From an uncultured Actinoplanes sp. (GTDB lineage: Bacteria; Actinomycetota; Actinomycetes; Mycobacteriales; Micromonosporaceae): a stretch of DNA of 9,113 nucleotides. Positions 1-6,432 of the stretch are shown one piece after another. Where the stretch lies: contig CAKUMG010000165.1 in NCBI GenBank assembly GCA_934667465.1, positions 1 to 9,113 of the forward strand. Direction: 5' to 3'. Under the pieces are notes generated by a model. It was given only the letters and a program-made list of their open reading frames with translations. It was not told the origin of the DNA and made no database searches. The position numbers and the translations under genes were made by a program. The number at the start of each line of letters is the position of its first letter. Position 1 is the stretch's first letter.

Positions 1-996
<996 letters not shown>

Positions 997-1046
997 GGCA
1001 CTCCCAAAATCGCACTCACTCGGCGGACCGTCGCGGACGGCGGACA

Positions 1047-1068
1047 CGCGGACGTTCAACGTAACGCG
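1047..1068. promoter_or_regulatory. Imperfect palindrome upstream of topA, possible operator or promoter overlap
   Basis: Seen: ACGTT-C-AACGT, a perfect 5+1+5 palindrome (1052-1062), framed by CGCG at 1047-1050 and 1065-1068. It lies 51-72 bp upstream of the topA GTG. On the minus strand it contains TACGTT (1058-1063), which fits the actinobacterial -10 pattern TANNNT; no convincing -35 lies 17-18 bp further upstream. Inference: this could be a protein-binding site on a topA promoter. In Streptomyces topA transcription responds to supercoiling, so control at this point would make sense, but the palindrome is short and may be chance. Confidence 0.25.
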
Positions 1069-1100
1069 CCGGACGAGCTCTCATTCCCCGGGCAGACAGA

Positions 1101-1140
1101 AGTCGGATGGTAACGGCCCGGCCACCGCACGCGTCCGACT
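1101..1140 (-). terminator. Candidate terminator hairpin after the unknown-function gene
   Basis: AGTCGGA at 1101-1107 and TCCGACT at 1134-1140 are exact reverse complements and extend by two more pairs (one G-U), with a GC-rich interior. On the minus strand the stem starts 53 nt after the stop codon of the gene ending at 1194 and is followed by TTCTGTCTG, moderately T-rich. It could end that transcript before topA. The large loop (about 22 nt) weakens the case. Confidence 0.35.
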
Positions 1141-1193
1141 GGCGACACCGTACACCGGGAACGTAGCGTCGTGCCGCACACAATCACGGAAGA

Positions 1194-2036
1194 TCACGCG
1201 GTTGCGCCGCCCGGCCAGAGCCGTGCGGGTGCCGCTCCGGGACGCTCGCCGACCAGTTCGGCGAGCCGCGCAAGACGTCTGCGACCTGCGATCACGTACG
1301 CCGGACCGGCCTGGATGGTGCCCGCCAGCCCGACCCGGGTCAGGGCGGCGTCGACGGCCTTGTCAAGCGACCCGTCAGGATTCAGACCGAGGGCGTAACC
1401 CTGCGGCCGGGGGATCCCCGCCGCGGCCACCCAGAGCCGCAGGCGGGGGCCGTTGAGGAAGAGCTTTCCGGGCGGCGGCGGCCAGGTGCGGGCAAGACCG
1501 TTCAACCTGCGGCTGTACGCGGTGCGCACCTCGAAGCCGACGACGCCCGCGGGCTCGTCCTCCACCGCGGCCGGATCAACTGCCGGCTCCCCCGGCGGCC
1601 CGTCCGTGTCCTCTTCTTCCACCGTCCCGGCCGGCTCCGCCACCGGCTCCTCCAGCGGCTCTTCCGGCGACCCCTCCAGTGGCTCGGACGTGAGTTCCGC
1701 CACGGGTTCCTCGGCCGGGCTCGCGGTGACCGGCCGCCAGGTGACCACCAGCCCCCGCCCGACGAGCTCCTCGACCAGCACGTGGACCCGCCAGGCGGCG
1801 TCGACCCGCACGGCCACCCGGGCCGTGCCGCCCATCCGGCCCAGCACGCCGACGCCCGACAGCAGGCCGGCCAGATCGGCGAGCGACGGGTCGACCGCCT
1901 CCACCCCGAACACCGACAGCTGCTTGCCCACCGGGGCCGTGGCTTCCGGTGCCGACCGGCGGCGGGGAAGCGTGACACGCTCGACCGGCGCGGGCAGGAC
2001 CTCGCGCGGAATCAGCGGCCACCCCGGCTCGGCCAT
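1194..2036 (-). CDS. Conserved actinobacterial protein of unknown function with acidic Glu/Pro linker (280 aa)
   Basis: Function not recognised. The protein has three visible parts. An N-terminal region (about 1-107) holds a predicted mixed alpha/beta fold around SVFGVEAVDPSLADLAGLL and ARVAVRVDAAWRVHVLVEEL. A low-complexity linker (about 108-164) is rich in Glu and Pro. A C-terminal region (about 165-275) carries FEVRTAYSRRLNGLARTW, GPRLRLWVAAAG and AYVIAGRRRLARLAELVG. There is no signal peptide or membrane segment, so it is probably cytoplasmic. The C-terminal pattern reminds me of unannotated proteins beside topA in other actinobacteria, but I cannot confirm this. ATG at 2034-2036 is chosen because it sits 2 nt after the upstream lipoprotein stop (TGA CC ATG), with GGAG 11 nt upstream. 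An in-frame extension to 2507 would only be the lipoprotein gene read in another frame. Translational coupling with the lipoprotein is likely. Confidence 0.8.
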   Translation of the reverse strand: MAEPGWPLIPREVLPAPVERVTLPRRRSAPEATAPVGKQLSVFGVEAVDPSLADLAGLLSGVGVLGRMGGTARVAVRVDAAWRVHVLVEELVGRGLVVTWRPVTASPAEEPVAELTSEPLEGSPEEPLEEPVAEPAGTVEEEDTDGPPGEPAVDPAAVEDEPAGVVGFEVRTAYSRRLNGLARTWPPPPGKLFLNGPRLRLWVAAAGIPRPQGYALGLNPDGSLDKAVDAALTRVGLAGTIQAGPAYVIAGRRRLARLAELVGERPGAAPARLWPGGATA

Positions 2037-2038
2037 GG

Positions 2039-2569
2039 TCAGCGGCACTCCGGTGCTTCGTCGAACGCCCGCTGCAGCTCCACCGACGACAGCGAGGTGG
2101 TGTCCAGCTCGCTGGCCTGATATTCGCTGTTCAGCGTGTCGACGACCGTGCCGACCTTGGCGTAGAAGTCCTTCGCCGGGCTGACCGCGAGGGCGTCGAT
2201 GCCGGTCCGCGCCCGGCCGTAGGCGTCGCGCATCGCACCGAGCGACGCCGTGAAGCCCTCGGCCACCTGCTGCCCCTCCTCCGCGTCGGGCACGCCGGCC
2301 TTCTCGACACCGGCCCGGGCCTTCTCGCTCGCCGACTCCGCGCCGCCGAAGAGCCGCGTCAGGTTCTCCTTCGCCTGGGTCGGCGTCGTCTCGGCGGTCA
2401 TCTGCTGCTGGGTGCGGGTCGCCAGGTCGCCGATCTCGGCACGCCACGGCGCCAGCACCGTGCAGACCGAGGCCGCCCAGGCGCGCGGCGCCGGACCGCT
2501 CGAACATGCACCCAGAGTGACGACGAGGGATCCGACGAGGAGCGGAACGATGGTGCGGGCCGTGCGCAT
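2039..2569 (-). CDS. Small secreted lipoprotein, function unknown (176 aa)
   Basis: A typical lipoprotein signal peptide is visible: basic n-region MRTAR, hydrophobic core IVPLLVGSLVVTL, then lipobox LGAC with the lipidated cysteine at residue 22. The mature part is about 155 residues and mostly predicted helix (DLATRTQQQMTAETTPTQAK, ARAGVEKAG, FTASLGAMRDAYGRARTG), suggesting a small helical bundle anchored outside the cytoplasmic membrane. Two further cysteines, C36 near the N-terminus of the mature protein and C175 in the last residues (PECR), could form a disulfide tying the two ends together. No catalytic motif is seen. The start is ATG at 2567-2569. No Shine-Dalgarno sequence precedes it, but TACGCT lies 7 nt upstream, which would fit a leaderless transcript. 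The gene is first in a two-gene unit with the linker protein downstream. Confidence 0.82.
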   Translation of the reverse strand: MRTARTIVPLLVGSLVVTLGACSSGPAPRAWAASVCTVLAPWRAEIGDLATRTQQQMTAETTPTQAKENLTRLFGGAESASEKARAGVEKAGVPDAEEGQQVAEGFTASLGAMRDAYGRARTGIDALAVSPAKDFYAKVGTVVDTLNSEYQASELDTTSLSSVELQRAFDEAPECR

Positions 2570-2576
2570 GGATTGC

Positions 2577-2582
2577 AGCGTA
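2577..2582 (-). promoter_or_regulatory. Possible -10 element for a leaderless lipoprotein mRNA
   Basis: TACGCT on the minus strand fits TANNNT and ends 7 nt before the lipoprotein ATG, the spacing expected if transcription starts at the ATG itself. No good -35 is found, and no ribosome-binding site is present, which agrees with leaderless translation. The call rests on one short motif in GC-rich DNA. Confidence 0.3.
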
Positions 2583-2600
2583 CGGGCAACGCGACCCCGA

Positions 2601-2628
2601 GGGGCACCCGGCGAGCGCCGGGTGCCCC
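2601..2628 (-). terminator. Strong hairpin terminator after hppA
   Basis: GGGGCACCCGGCG (2601-2613) and its exact reverse complement (2616-2628) are separated by AG only, so a stem of about 12 bp with a tetraloop can form. It begins 14 nt after the hppA stop on the minus strand and lies before the lipoprotein gene. There is no T-run after it, which is common for actinobacterial terminators. It probably ends the hppA message and isolates the lipoprotein operon. Confidence 0.7.
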
Positions 2629-2642
2629 CGTGGTCCGCGTGG

Positions 2643-5012
2643 TCAGGCGCTGATCCGCCGGCTCGGCGGCGTCTCGGTGGGCGCCTCGTCGCCCATGGAG
2701 ATCGGCTTGCGCTTGCTCCAGACCACCGCTCCCACGATGATCAGCGCCGCGACCACGGCGATGCCGATCCGCAGCGGGGTGTTGCGGTCGTCACCGATGC
2801 TCCACGCCACGACCGCGGGCGCGATCAGCAGCGAGACCAGGTTCATGACCTTGAGCAGGGGGTTGATCGCGGGTCCGGCGGTGTCCTTGAAGGGGTCACC
2901 CACCGTGTCGCCGATGACGGTCGCGGCGTGCGCCTCCGAGCCCTTGCCGCCGTACGCGCCGTCCTCCACGAGCTTCTTGGCGTTGTCCCACGCGCCGCCC
3001 GAGTTGGCGAGGAAGACCGCCATCAGCGTGCCCGCCCCGATCGCGCCGGCCAGGTAGGACGCCAGCGCGCCGGCACCGAGACCGAAACCGACGGCGATCG
3101 GCGCCAGGATGGCGAGCAGGCCGGGGGTCAGCAGCTCGCGCTGGGCGTCGCGGGTGCAGATGTCGACGACCCGCCCGTACTCGGGCCGCTGGGTGCGGTC
3201 CATGATGCCCGGGAACTCGCGGAACTGGCGGCGCACCTCCATCACGACCGCGCCCGCCGAGCGGGAGACGGCGTTGATCGCCAGGCCGGAGAAGAGGAAG
3301 ACGACCGCCGCGCCGATCAGCAGGCCGACCAGGTTGCGGGGGTTGGCGATGGTGAGTAGCTCGAGGATGTCGCCGCCGATCCGGGCGGGATCGACGCCGG
3401 CCTCGGCCAGCGAGGTCGAGAGCGTGTTCGTGTACGAGCCGAAAAGCGCCGTGGCGGCGAGCACCGCCGTGGCGATGGCGATGCCCTTGGTGATCGCCTT
3501 GGTCGTGTTGCCGACCGCGTCCAGCTCGGTGAGGATCTGCGCGCCACGCTCGTCGACGTCGCCGGACATCTCGGCGATGCCCTGCGCGTTGTCCGAGATC
3601 GGGCCGAAGGTGTCCATGGCGACGATCACGCCGACCGTGGTGAGCAGGCCGGTGCCGGCCAGCGCGACGGCGAAGAGCGACAGCGTGATCGAGGAGCCGC
3701 CGAGCAGGAACGCGCCGAACACGCCCGCGCCGATCAGCAGCGCGGAGTAGACCGCGGACTCGAGGCCGACGCTGATGCCGGCGAGCACGACGGTGGCCGC
3801 GCCGGTCTGCGACGACTTGCCGATGTCCTGCACCGGGCGCCGCTGCACCTCGGTGAAGTAGCCGGTCAGGGCCTGGATGGCGGCGGCCAGCACGATGCCG
3901 ATGACCACCGAGCCGATCGCGACCCACTGCGGGTTGCGGCCGCTCTCCGCCACGCCCGCGGCCAGCTCCTCGCCGAAGCCCGCGAACGAGTCCGGAAGAT
4001 AGGTGAAGCTGACGATCGCCACGACGACCGCCGACAGCAGCGCGGAGATGTAGAACGCCCGGTTGATGGCGGTCAGTCCGTTGCGGTCGGAGGGGCGCAG
4101 CCGGGTGATGAACACGCCGACGATCGCGATGACCACGCCGACCGTCGAGATGATCAGCGGGAAGACCAGCCCGTCCTGCCCGAACGCCGCCTGGCCCAGG
4201 ATCAAGGCCGCGACGAGGGTCACCGCGTACGACTCGAACAGGTCGGCCGCCATGCCGGCGCAGTCGCCCACGTTGTCGCCGACGTTGTCCGCGATCGTGG
4301 CCGCGTTGCGCGGGTCGTCCTCCGGGATGCCCTGCTCCACCTTGCCGACCAGGTCCGCGCCGACGTCGGCGGCCTTGGTGAAGATGCCGCCGCCGACCCG
4401 CATGAACATCGCCAGCAGCGCGCCGCCGAAGGCGAAGCCCTCCAGCACGGTCGGCGCGTCACCCTTGTAGAGCAGCACCACCAGCGAGGCACCGCCGAGC
4501 AGGCCGAGGCCGACGGTGAGAAAGCCCACCACCCCACCCGTACGGAATGCGATGCCCATCGCCTTCTCCCGGCCGCCCGCCTCGCTCGCCGCGGCGGCCA
4601 CCCGCACGTTCGCCCGGGTCGCGAGGGCCATGCCGGCCGCCCCGATCGCGGAGCTGAACACCGCCCCGACGATGAAGAACAGCGATCGGCCGATCTTCAC
4701 CCAGGTCTCGTTGTCGCCGGAGCCGTGCACGGGCAGCAGGAAGAGCAGCGCCACAGCGATCACGACGAAGATCGACAAGGCCTTGAACTGCCGGACGAGG
4801 TACGCCTGCGCGCCCTCCTGCACGGCGCCGGCAATCTCCTGCATGGAGCTGGTGCCGCGCCCGGCCTTGAGCACAGACTGCACGAAGACGGCGGCGAAAC
4901 CGAGCGCCACCAGCGCGAACACGATGGCGACGACGACGAAGGTGACGTTCGAACCGGTCAAGGAGATCCCGCCGCTGTCCGCGGCGAGATAGGTAGCAGA
5001 GGTCCCGGACAT
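2643..5012 (-). CDS. hppA: Membrane-bound proton-translocating pyrophosphatase, K+-independent (789 aa)
   Basis: Integral membrane enzyme that hydrolyses PPi to two phosphates and pumps protons across the membrane. All hallmark segments are present: DVGADLVGKVEQGIPEDDPR (216-235), DNVGDNVGDCAGMAADLFE (242-260), MDTFGPISDNAQGIAEMSGD (466-485), DAVGNTTKAITKG (498-510) and GDTVGDPFKDTAGPAINPLLK (701-721). Numerous hydrophobic segments (for example 23-48, 80-93, 157-181, 281-303) fit the roughly 16-helix fold. K505 in GNTTK occupies the position where K+-dependent enzymes have Ala, which assigns it to the K+-independent class; known members of that class pump H+, not Na+. The start is ATG at 5010-5012 behind AGGGAGGA. 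An ORF extension to 5090 adds 26 residues with no membrane character and is rejected. The C-terminus ends in a short hydrophilic tail. A monocistronic unit is likely, with a promoter near 5150 and a terminator at 2601-2628. Confidence 0.97.
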   Translation of the reverse strand: MSGTSATYLAADSGGISLTGSNVTFVVVAIVFALVALGFAAVFVQSVLKAGRGTSSMQEIAGAVQEGAQAYLVRQFKALSIFVVIAVALLFLLPVHGSGDNETWVKIGRSLFFIVGAVFSSAIGAAGMALATRANVRVAAAASEAGGREKAMGIAFRTGGVVGFLTVGLGLLGGASLVVLLYKGDAPTVLEGFAFGGALLAMFMRVGGGIFTKAADVGADLVGKVEQGIPEDDPRNAATIADNVGDNVGDCAGMAADLFESYAVTLVAALILGQAAFGQDGLVFPLIISTVGVVIAIVGVFITRLRPSDRNGLTAINRAFYISALLSAVVVAIVSFTYLPDSFAGFGEELAAGVAESGRNPQWVAIGSVVIGIVLAAAIQALTGYFTEVQRRPVQDIGKSSQTGAATVVLAGISVGLESAVYSALLIGAGVFGAFLLGGSSITLSLFAVALAGTGLLTTVGVIVAMDTFGPISDNAQGIAEMSGDVDERGAQILTELDAVGNTTKAITKGIAIATAVLAATALFGSYTNTLSTSLAEAGVDPARIGGDILELLTIANPRNLVGLLIGAAVVFLFSGLAINAVSRSAGAVVMEVRRQFREFPGIMDRTQRPEYGRVVDICTRDAQRELLTPGLLAILAPIAVGFGLGAGALASYLAGAIGAGTLMAVFLANSGGAWDNAKKLVEDGAYGGKGSEAHAATVIGDTVGDPFKDTAGPAINPLLKVMNLVSLLIAPAVVAWSIGDDRNTPLRIGIAVVAALIIVGAVVWSKRKPISMGDEAPTETPPSRRISA

Positions 5013-5017
5013 CAATG

Positions 5018-5025
5018 TCCTCCCT
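5018..5025 (-). promoter_or_regulatory. Ribosome-binding site of hppA
   Basis: AGGGAGGA on the minus strand, 5 nt before the ATG at 5010-5012. This near-consensus site decides the start in favour of the 789-residue protein over the longer in-frame ATG at 5090. Confidence 0.85.
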
Positions 5026-5145
5026 GTACACCGACCACGCCGGGCAGCGGACAAGACTGCCGGGCGCACCCCTGGATGGGGAGACGACAACAGACCGGGC
5101 CCCGCGACAGCGGAACCCAGAGATCTGTGACTGAGCTATCGGCGT

Positions 5146-5174
5146 ACTGTAACGGCCACCGTGGCGATGGTCAC
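5146..5174 (-). promoter_or_regulatory. Candidate housekeeping-type promoter of hppA
   Basis: On the minus strand, GTGACC (5169-5174) matches TTGACA at four of six positions and TACAGT (5146-5151) matches TATAAT at four of six, with a 17-bp spacer. Transcription would begin near 5139, leaving a leader of about 127 nt. This is the best promoter-like pair I see in the gap. It is an inference from consensus only. Confidence 0.45.
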
Positions 5175-5315
5175 ATCCAGACAGAGCCCGCCGCGAGTGA
5201 TATTCCCCGCCGTGGTAATGGATGGCCCGCCGGGGCCTGCGGGCCTAGGCTCCGCGTCCTCACCTGGCTTTTCCCATGCCCTGCGCCGAGCGGCGTCCAA
5301 TTTGCGCCGAGCGGT

Positions 5316-5339
5316 CGCCTGCCCTTTTTCGGGCAGGCG
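5316..5339 (-). terminator. Hairpin, likely terminator of the bldG operon
   Basis: CGCCTGCCC (5316-5324) and GGGCAGGCG (5331-5339) pair perfectly over 9 bp around the loop TTTTTC. It lies about 155 nt downstream of the anti-sigma gene stop on the minus strand and before the hppA promoter. No T-run follows on either strand. It could end transcripts of the operon; the weaker hairpins at 5363-5387 and 5224-5245 may add to this. Confidence 0.5.
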
Positions 5340-5397
5340 TCATCCACGCTCGTGCTTCTCTACCGCCGCTCCGGCGCACCTCGGCGGCGTGAATCCC

Positions 5398-5466
5398 GCG
5401 CCCGTCGGAGCGCAGCTTGCGCGCCCGTCGGAGTGCAGGTTCCGCGCCCGTCAGAGCGCGGCTTCT
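5398..5466. repeat. Three tandem 23-bp imperfect repeats
   Basis: Units at 5398-5420, 5421-5443 and 5444-5466 abut exactly and share the core GCGCCCGTCGGAGCGC (one or two changes per copy). Pairwise identity is 20/23, 19/23 and 18/23. The period is not a multiple of three and no reading frame here is credible, so this is a non-coding repeat. It begins 27 bp beyond the stop codon of the anti-sigma gene. It may be a transcribed 3' element, a protein-binding array or a dispersed intergenic repeat. Confidence 0.8.
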
Positions 5467-5493
5467 GTACGCCGCGGCGGGCCTTCGTGCTTC

Positions 5494-5931
5494 TCAGCGG
5501 CGCGGGACGGGCCAGACCATCCGGACCTCGGTGCCGGCGCCCTCGTCCACCGGCCGCACCTGCAGGTCGTCGACGAAACCGGCCAGCAGCGCGAAGCCCA
5601 CGCCCGTGGTCAGCGCCTCGTCGGTCAGCGACTCGGCGGCCAGCTCGTCCGGCGGCAGCTTGGTCAGACCGATGCTGGCCTCGATGGGCGCGCGGTCGAT
5701 CACCCGCACCATGTAGGAGTCCGAGTCGGACATCTCGACCATGACCAGGTCGGGGATGCCGTACTGGTTGTGCAGGGCCACCGCCCGGGTGCACGCCTCG
5801 CCGATCGCCAGACGCACCTCGTCGAGCAGCTCCTCGGCCACACCGGCCCGCCGGGCGACCGCCACGCCGACCAGCCGCGCTGTGCGCACGTGCACAGGAG
5901 CGGGCGAGAAGGAGAGCCGTACCGTTGCCAT
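5494..5931 (-). CDS. GHKL-fold anti-sigma factor partner of BldG, degenerate ATP-binding motifs (145 aa)
   Basis: Resembles the RsbW/SpoIIAB-type protein encoded directly after bldG in Streptomyces. In partner-switching systems such proteins bind a sigma factor and release it when the unphosphorylated antagonist binds instead. The N-terminus [20 protein letters not shown] and the helix LDEVRLAIGEACTRAVALH (36-54) are typical. The G2-like segment ALTTGVGFALLAGFVDDLQV (106-125) is kept. However, the N-box asparagine of canonical kinases is R49 (E45-A-C-T-R49), and the G1 box expected as DxGxG reads DRAPI (79-83). ATP binding or kinase activity is therefore doubtful, or unusual. From memory the Streptomyces homologue shows the same changes. 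The ATG at 5929-5931 overlaps the bldG stop as TGATG with no Shine-Dalgarno, so translation should be coupled. In-frame sequence upstream to 6051 is the bldG gene in another frame. Confidence 0.88.
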   Translation of the reverse strand: MATVRLSFSPAPVHVRTARLVGVAVARRAGVAEELLDEVRLAIGEACTRAVALHNQYGIPDLVMVEMSDSDSYMVRVIDRAPIEASIGLTKLPPDELAAESLTDEALTTGVGFALLAGFVDDLQVRPVDEGAGTEVRMVWPVPRR

Positions 5932-6290
5932 CACGCCGTCGCGGAGGTGTCGGGACGCTCCGCGGTCGCGGCCTCGACGGACGGATGGATCGGGAAGACC
6001 TGATCCAGCGCCGTGATCCGGAAGATCTTCAGCAGCGGCTCCTTCGCGCACACGAGCCCGAAGGTCCCGTTCGCGGCCCGCAGCCGCTTGAGCGCTCCCA
6101 CGAGCACGCCGAGCCCCGTCGAGTCGAGGAAGTCGACCCGCGAGAGATCCACCACCACGTGCCGAGACCCCCCGTCGACCAGCTCGACGAGCCGCTCGCG
6201 CAGTCTCGGTGCGGTGTAGACATCCACCTCACCGCCGACGTCGAGCACCGTGTGCTCGCCGACAGTACGGGTCGTCAGCGACAGCTCCAT
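5931..6290 (-). CDS. bldG: BldG-type anti-sigma factor antagonist, STAS domain (119 aa)
   Basis: Single STAS-domain protein of the SpoIIAA/RsbV family. It frees sigma factors by binding their anti-sigma partner and is switched off by serine phosphorylation. The sequence [32 protein letters not shown] is followed by [25 protein letters not shown], with the phosphoacceptor serine at residue 57, the same number as in Streptomyces Bld[19 protein letters not shown] follows near the C-terminus. BldG is needed for aerial growth and antibiotic production in Streptomyces; a comparable role here is inference. ATG at 6288-6290 is chosen over the in-frame extension to 6380 because AGGAGGA (6294-6300) lies just upstream and because family members begin with MxLS. 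The gene is first in a two-gene operon and divergent from the helicase. Confidence 0.93.
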   Translation of the reverse strand: MELSLTTRTVGEHTVLDVGGEVDVYTAPRLRERLVELVDGGSRHVVVDLSRVDFLDSTGLGVLVGALKRLRAANGTFGLVCAKEPLLKIFRITALDQVFPIHPSVEAATAERPDTSATA

Positions 6291-6293
6291 CGG

Positions 6294-6300
6294 TCCTCCT
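6294..6300 (-). promoter_or_regulatory. Ribosome-binding site of bldG
   Basis: AGGAGGA on the minus strand, 3 nt before the ATG at 6288-6290, inside a longer purine run reaching 6307. It supports the 119-residue start and predicts strong translation of the first gene, in contrast to the second gene, which has no such site. Confidence 0.8.
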
Positions 6301-6343
6301 CCCCTCCGGGCCAAGCCCGCCGGCAGCTCGAATCCCCCGAGCG

Positions 6344-6349
6344 AATCTA
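6344..6349 (-). promoter_or_regulatory. Possible -10 element of bldG
   Basis: TAGATT on the minus strand fits TANNNT and would place the start near 6337, about 47 nt before the bldG ATG. The sequence 17-18 bp upstream of it is GC-rich with no -35 match, so an activator or a non-housekeeping sigma factor could be involved. Weak evidence. Confidence 0.3.
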
Positions 6350-6432
6350 ACCACCGTCCGACATCCGGGGCGCGTGGCACCCACCGTCGTACCCGTTTGG
6401 GGTTGACGGCATACCGGTGTCAGAGTGCAGAC

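Larger units (their letters stand above)
5013..5493. other. 481-bp gene-free region between hppA and the bldG operon
   Basis: No convincing coding sequence occurs here on either strand. From right to left it holds the tandem 23-bp repeats (5398-5466), a hairpin with CCGCCG/CGGCGG arms (5363-5387), a strong 9-bp hairpin (5316-5339), a 12-bp direct repeat TGCGCCGAGCGG (5282-5293 and 5303-5314), and a 7-bp hairpin GGCCCGC/GCGGGCC (5224-5230 and 5239-5245). Next come the candidate hppA promoter and then the hppA leader. The leader contains CCCC/GGGG (5069-5081) and GGCAG/CTGCC (about 5044-5062) stems. I recognised no known riboswitch class in the leader. Confidence 0.7.

Noticed and set aside
1194..2507. 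437-codon extension of the unknown-function gene upstream to 2507
   Set aside because: The added part lies in another frame of the lipoprotein gene, which has a clear signal peptide and lipobox; the ATG at 2034-2036 is placed for coupling.
2643..5090. Longer hppA start at 5090 (815 residues)
   Set aside because: The extra 26 residues are polar and not family-like; the strong AGGGAGGA site directly precedes the ATG at 5010-5012.
5398..5466. CRISPR array for the 23-bp repeats
   Set aside because: The units abut without spacers, there are only three, and no cas gene is in the window.
4725..5744. 339-codon plus-strand frame crossing the hppA start, the intergenic gap and the anti-sigma gene
   Set aside because: The translation is low-complexity and Arg/Pro-rich, contains antisense of two well-supported genes, and has no ribosome-binding site.
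6403..6431. TTGACG at 6403-6408 as -35 of a helicase promoter
   Set aside because: The -35 is good, but 17-18 bp downstream there is no -10 resembling TANNNT, so I did not annotate a promoter.
6250..6432. Longer helicase start at ATG 6250
   Set aside because: It would overlap the bldG start, its ribosome-binding site and its promoter region; the 61 added residues look non-coding.
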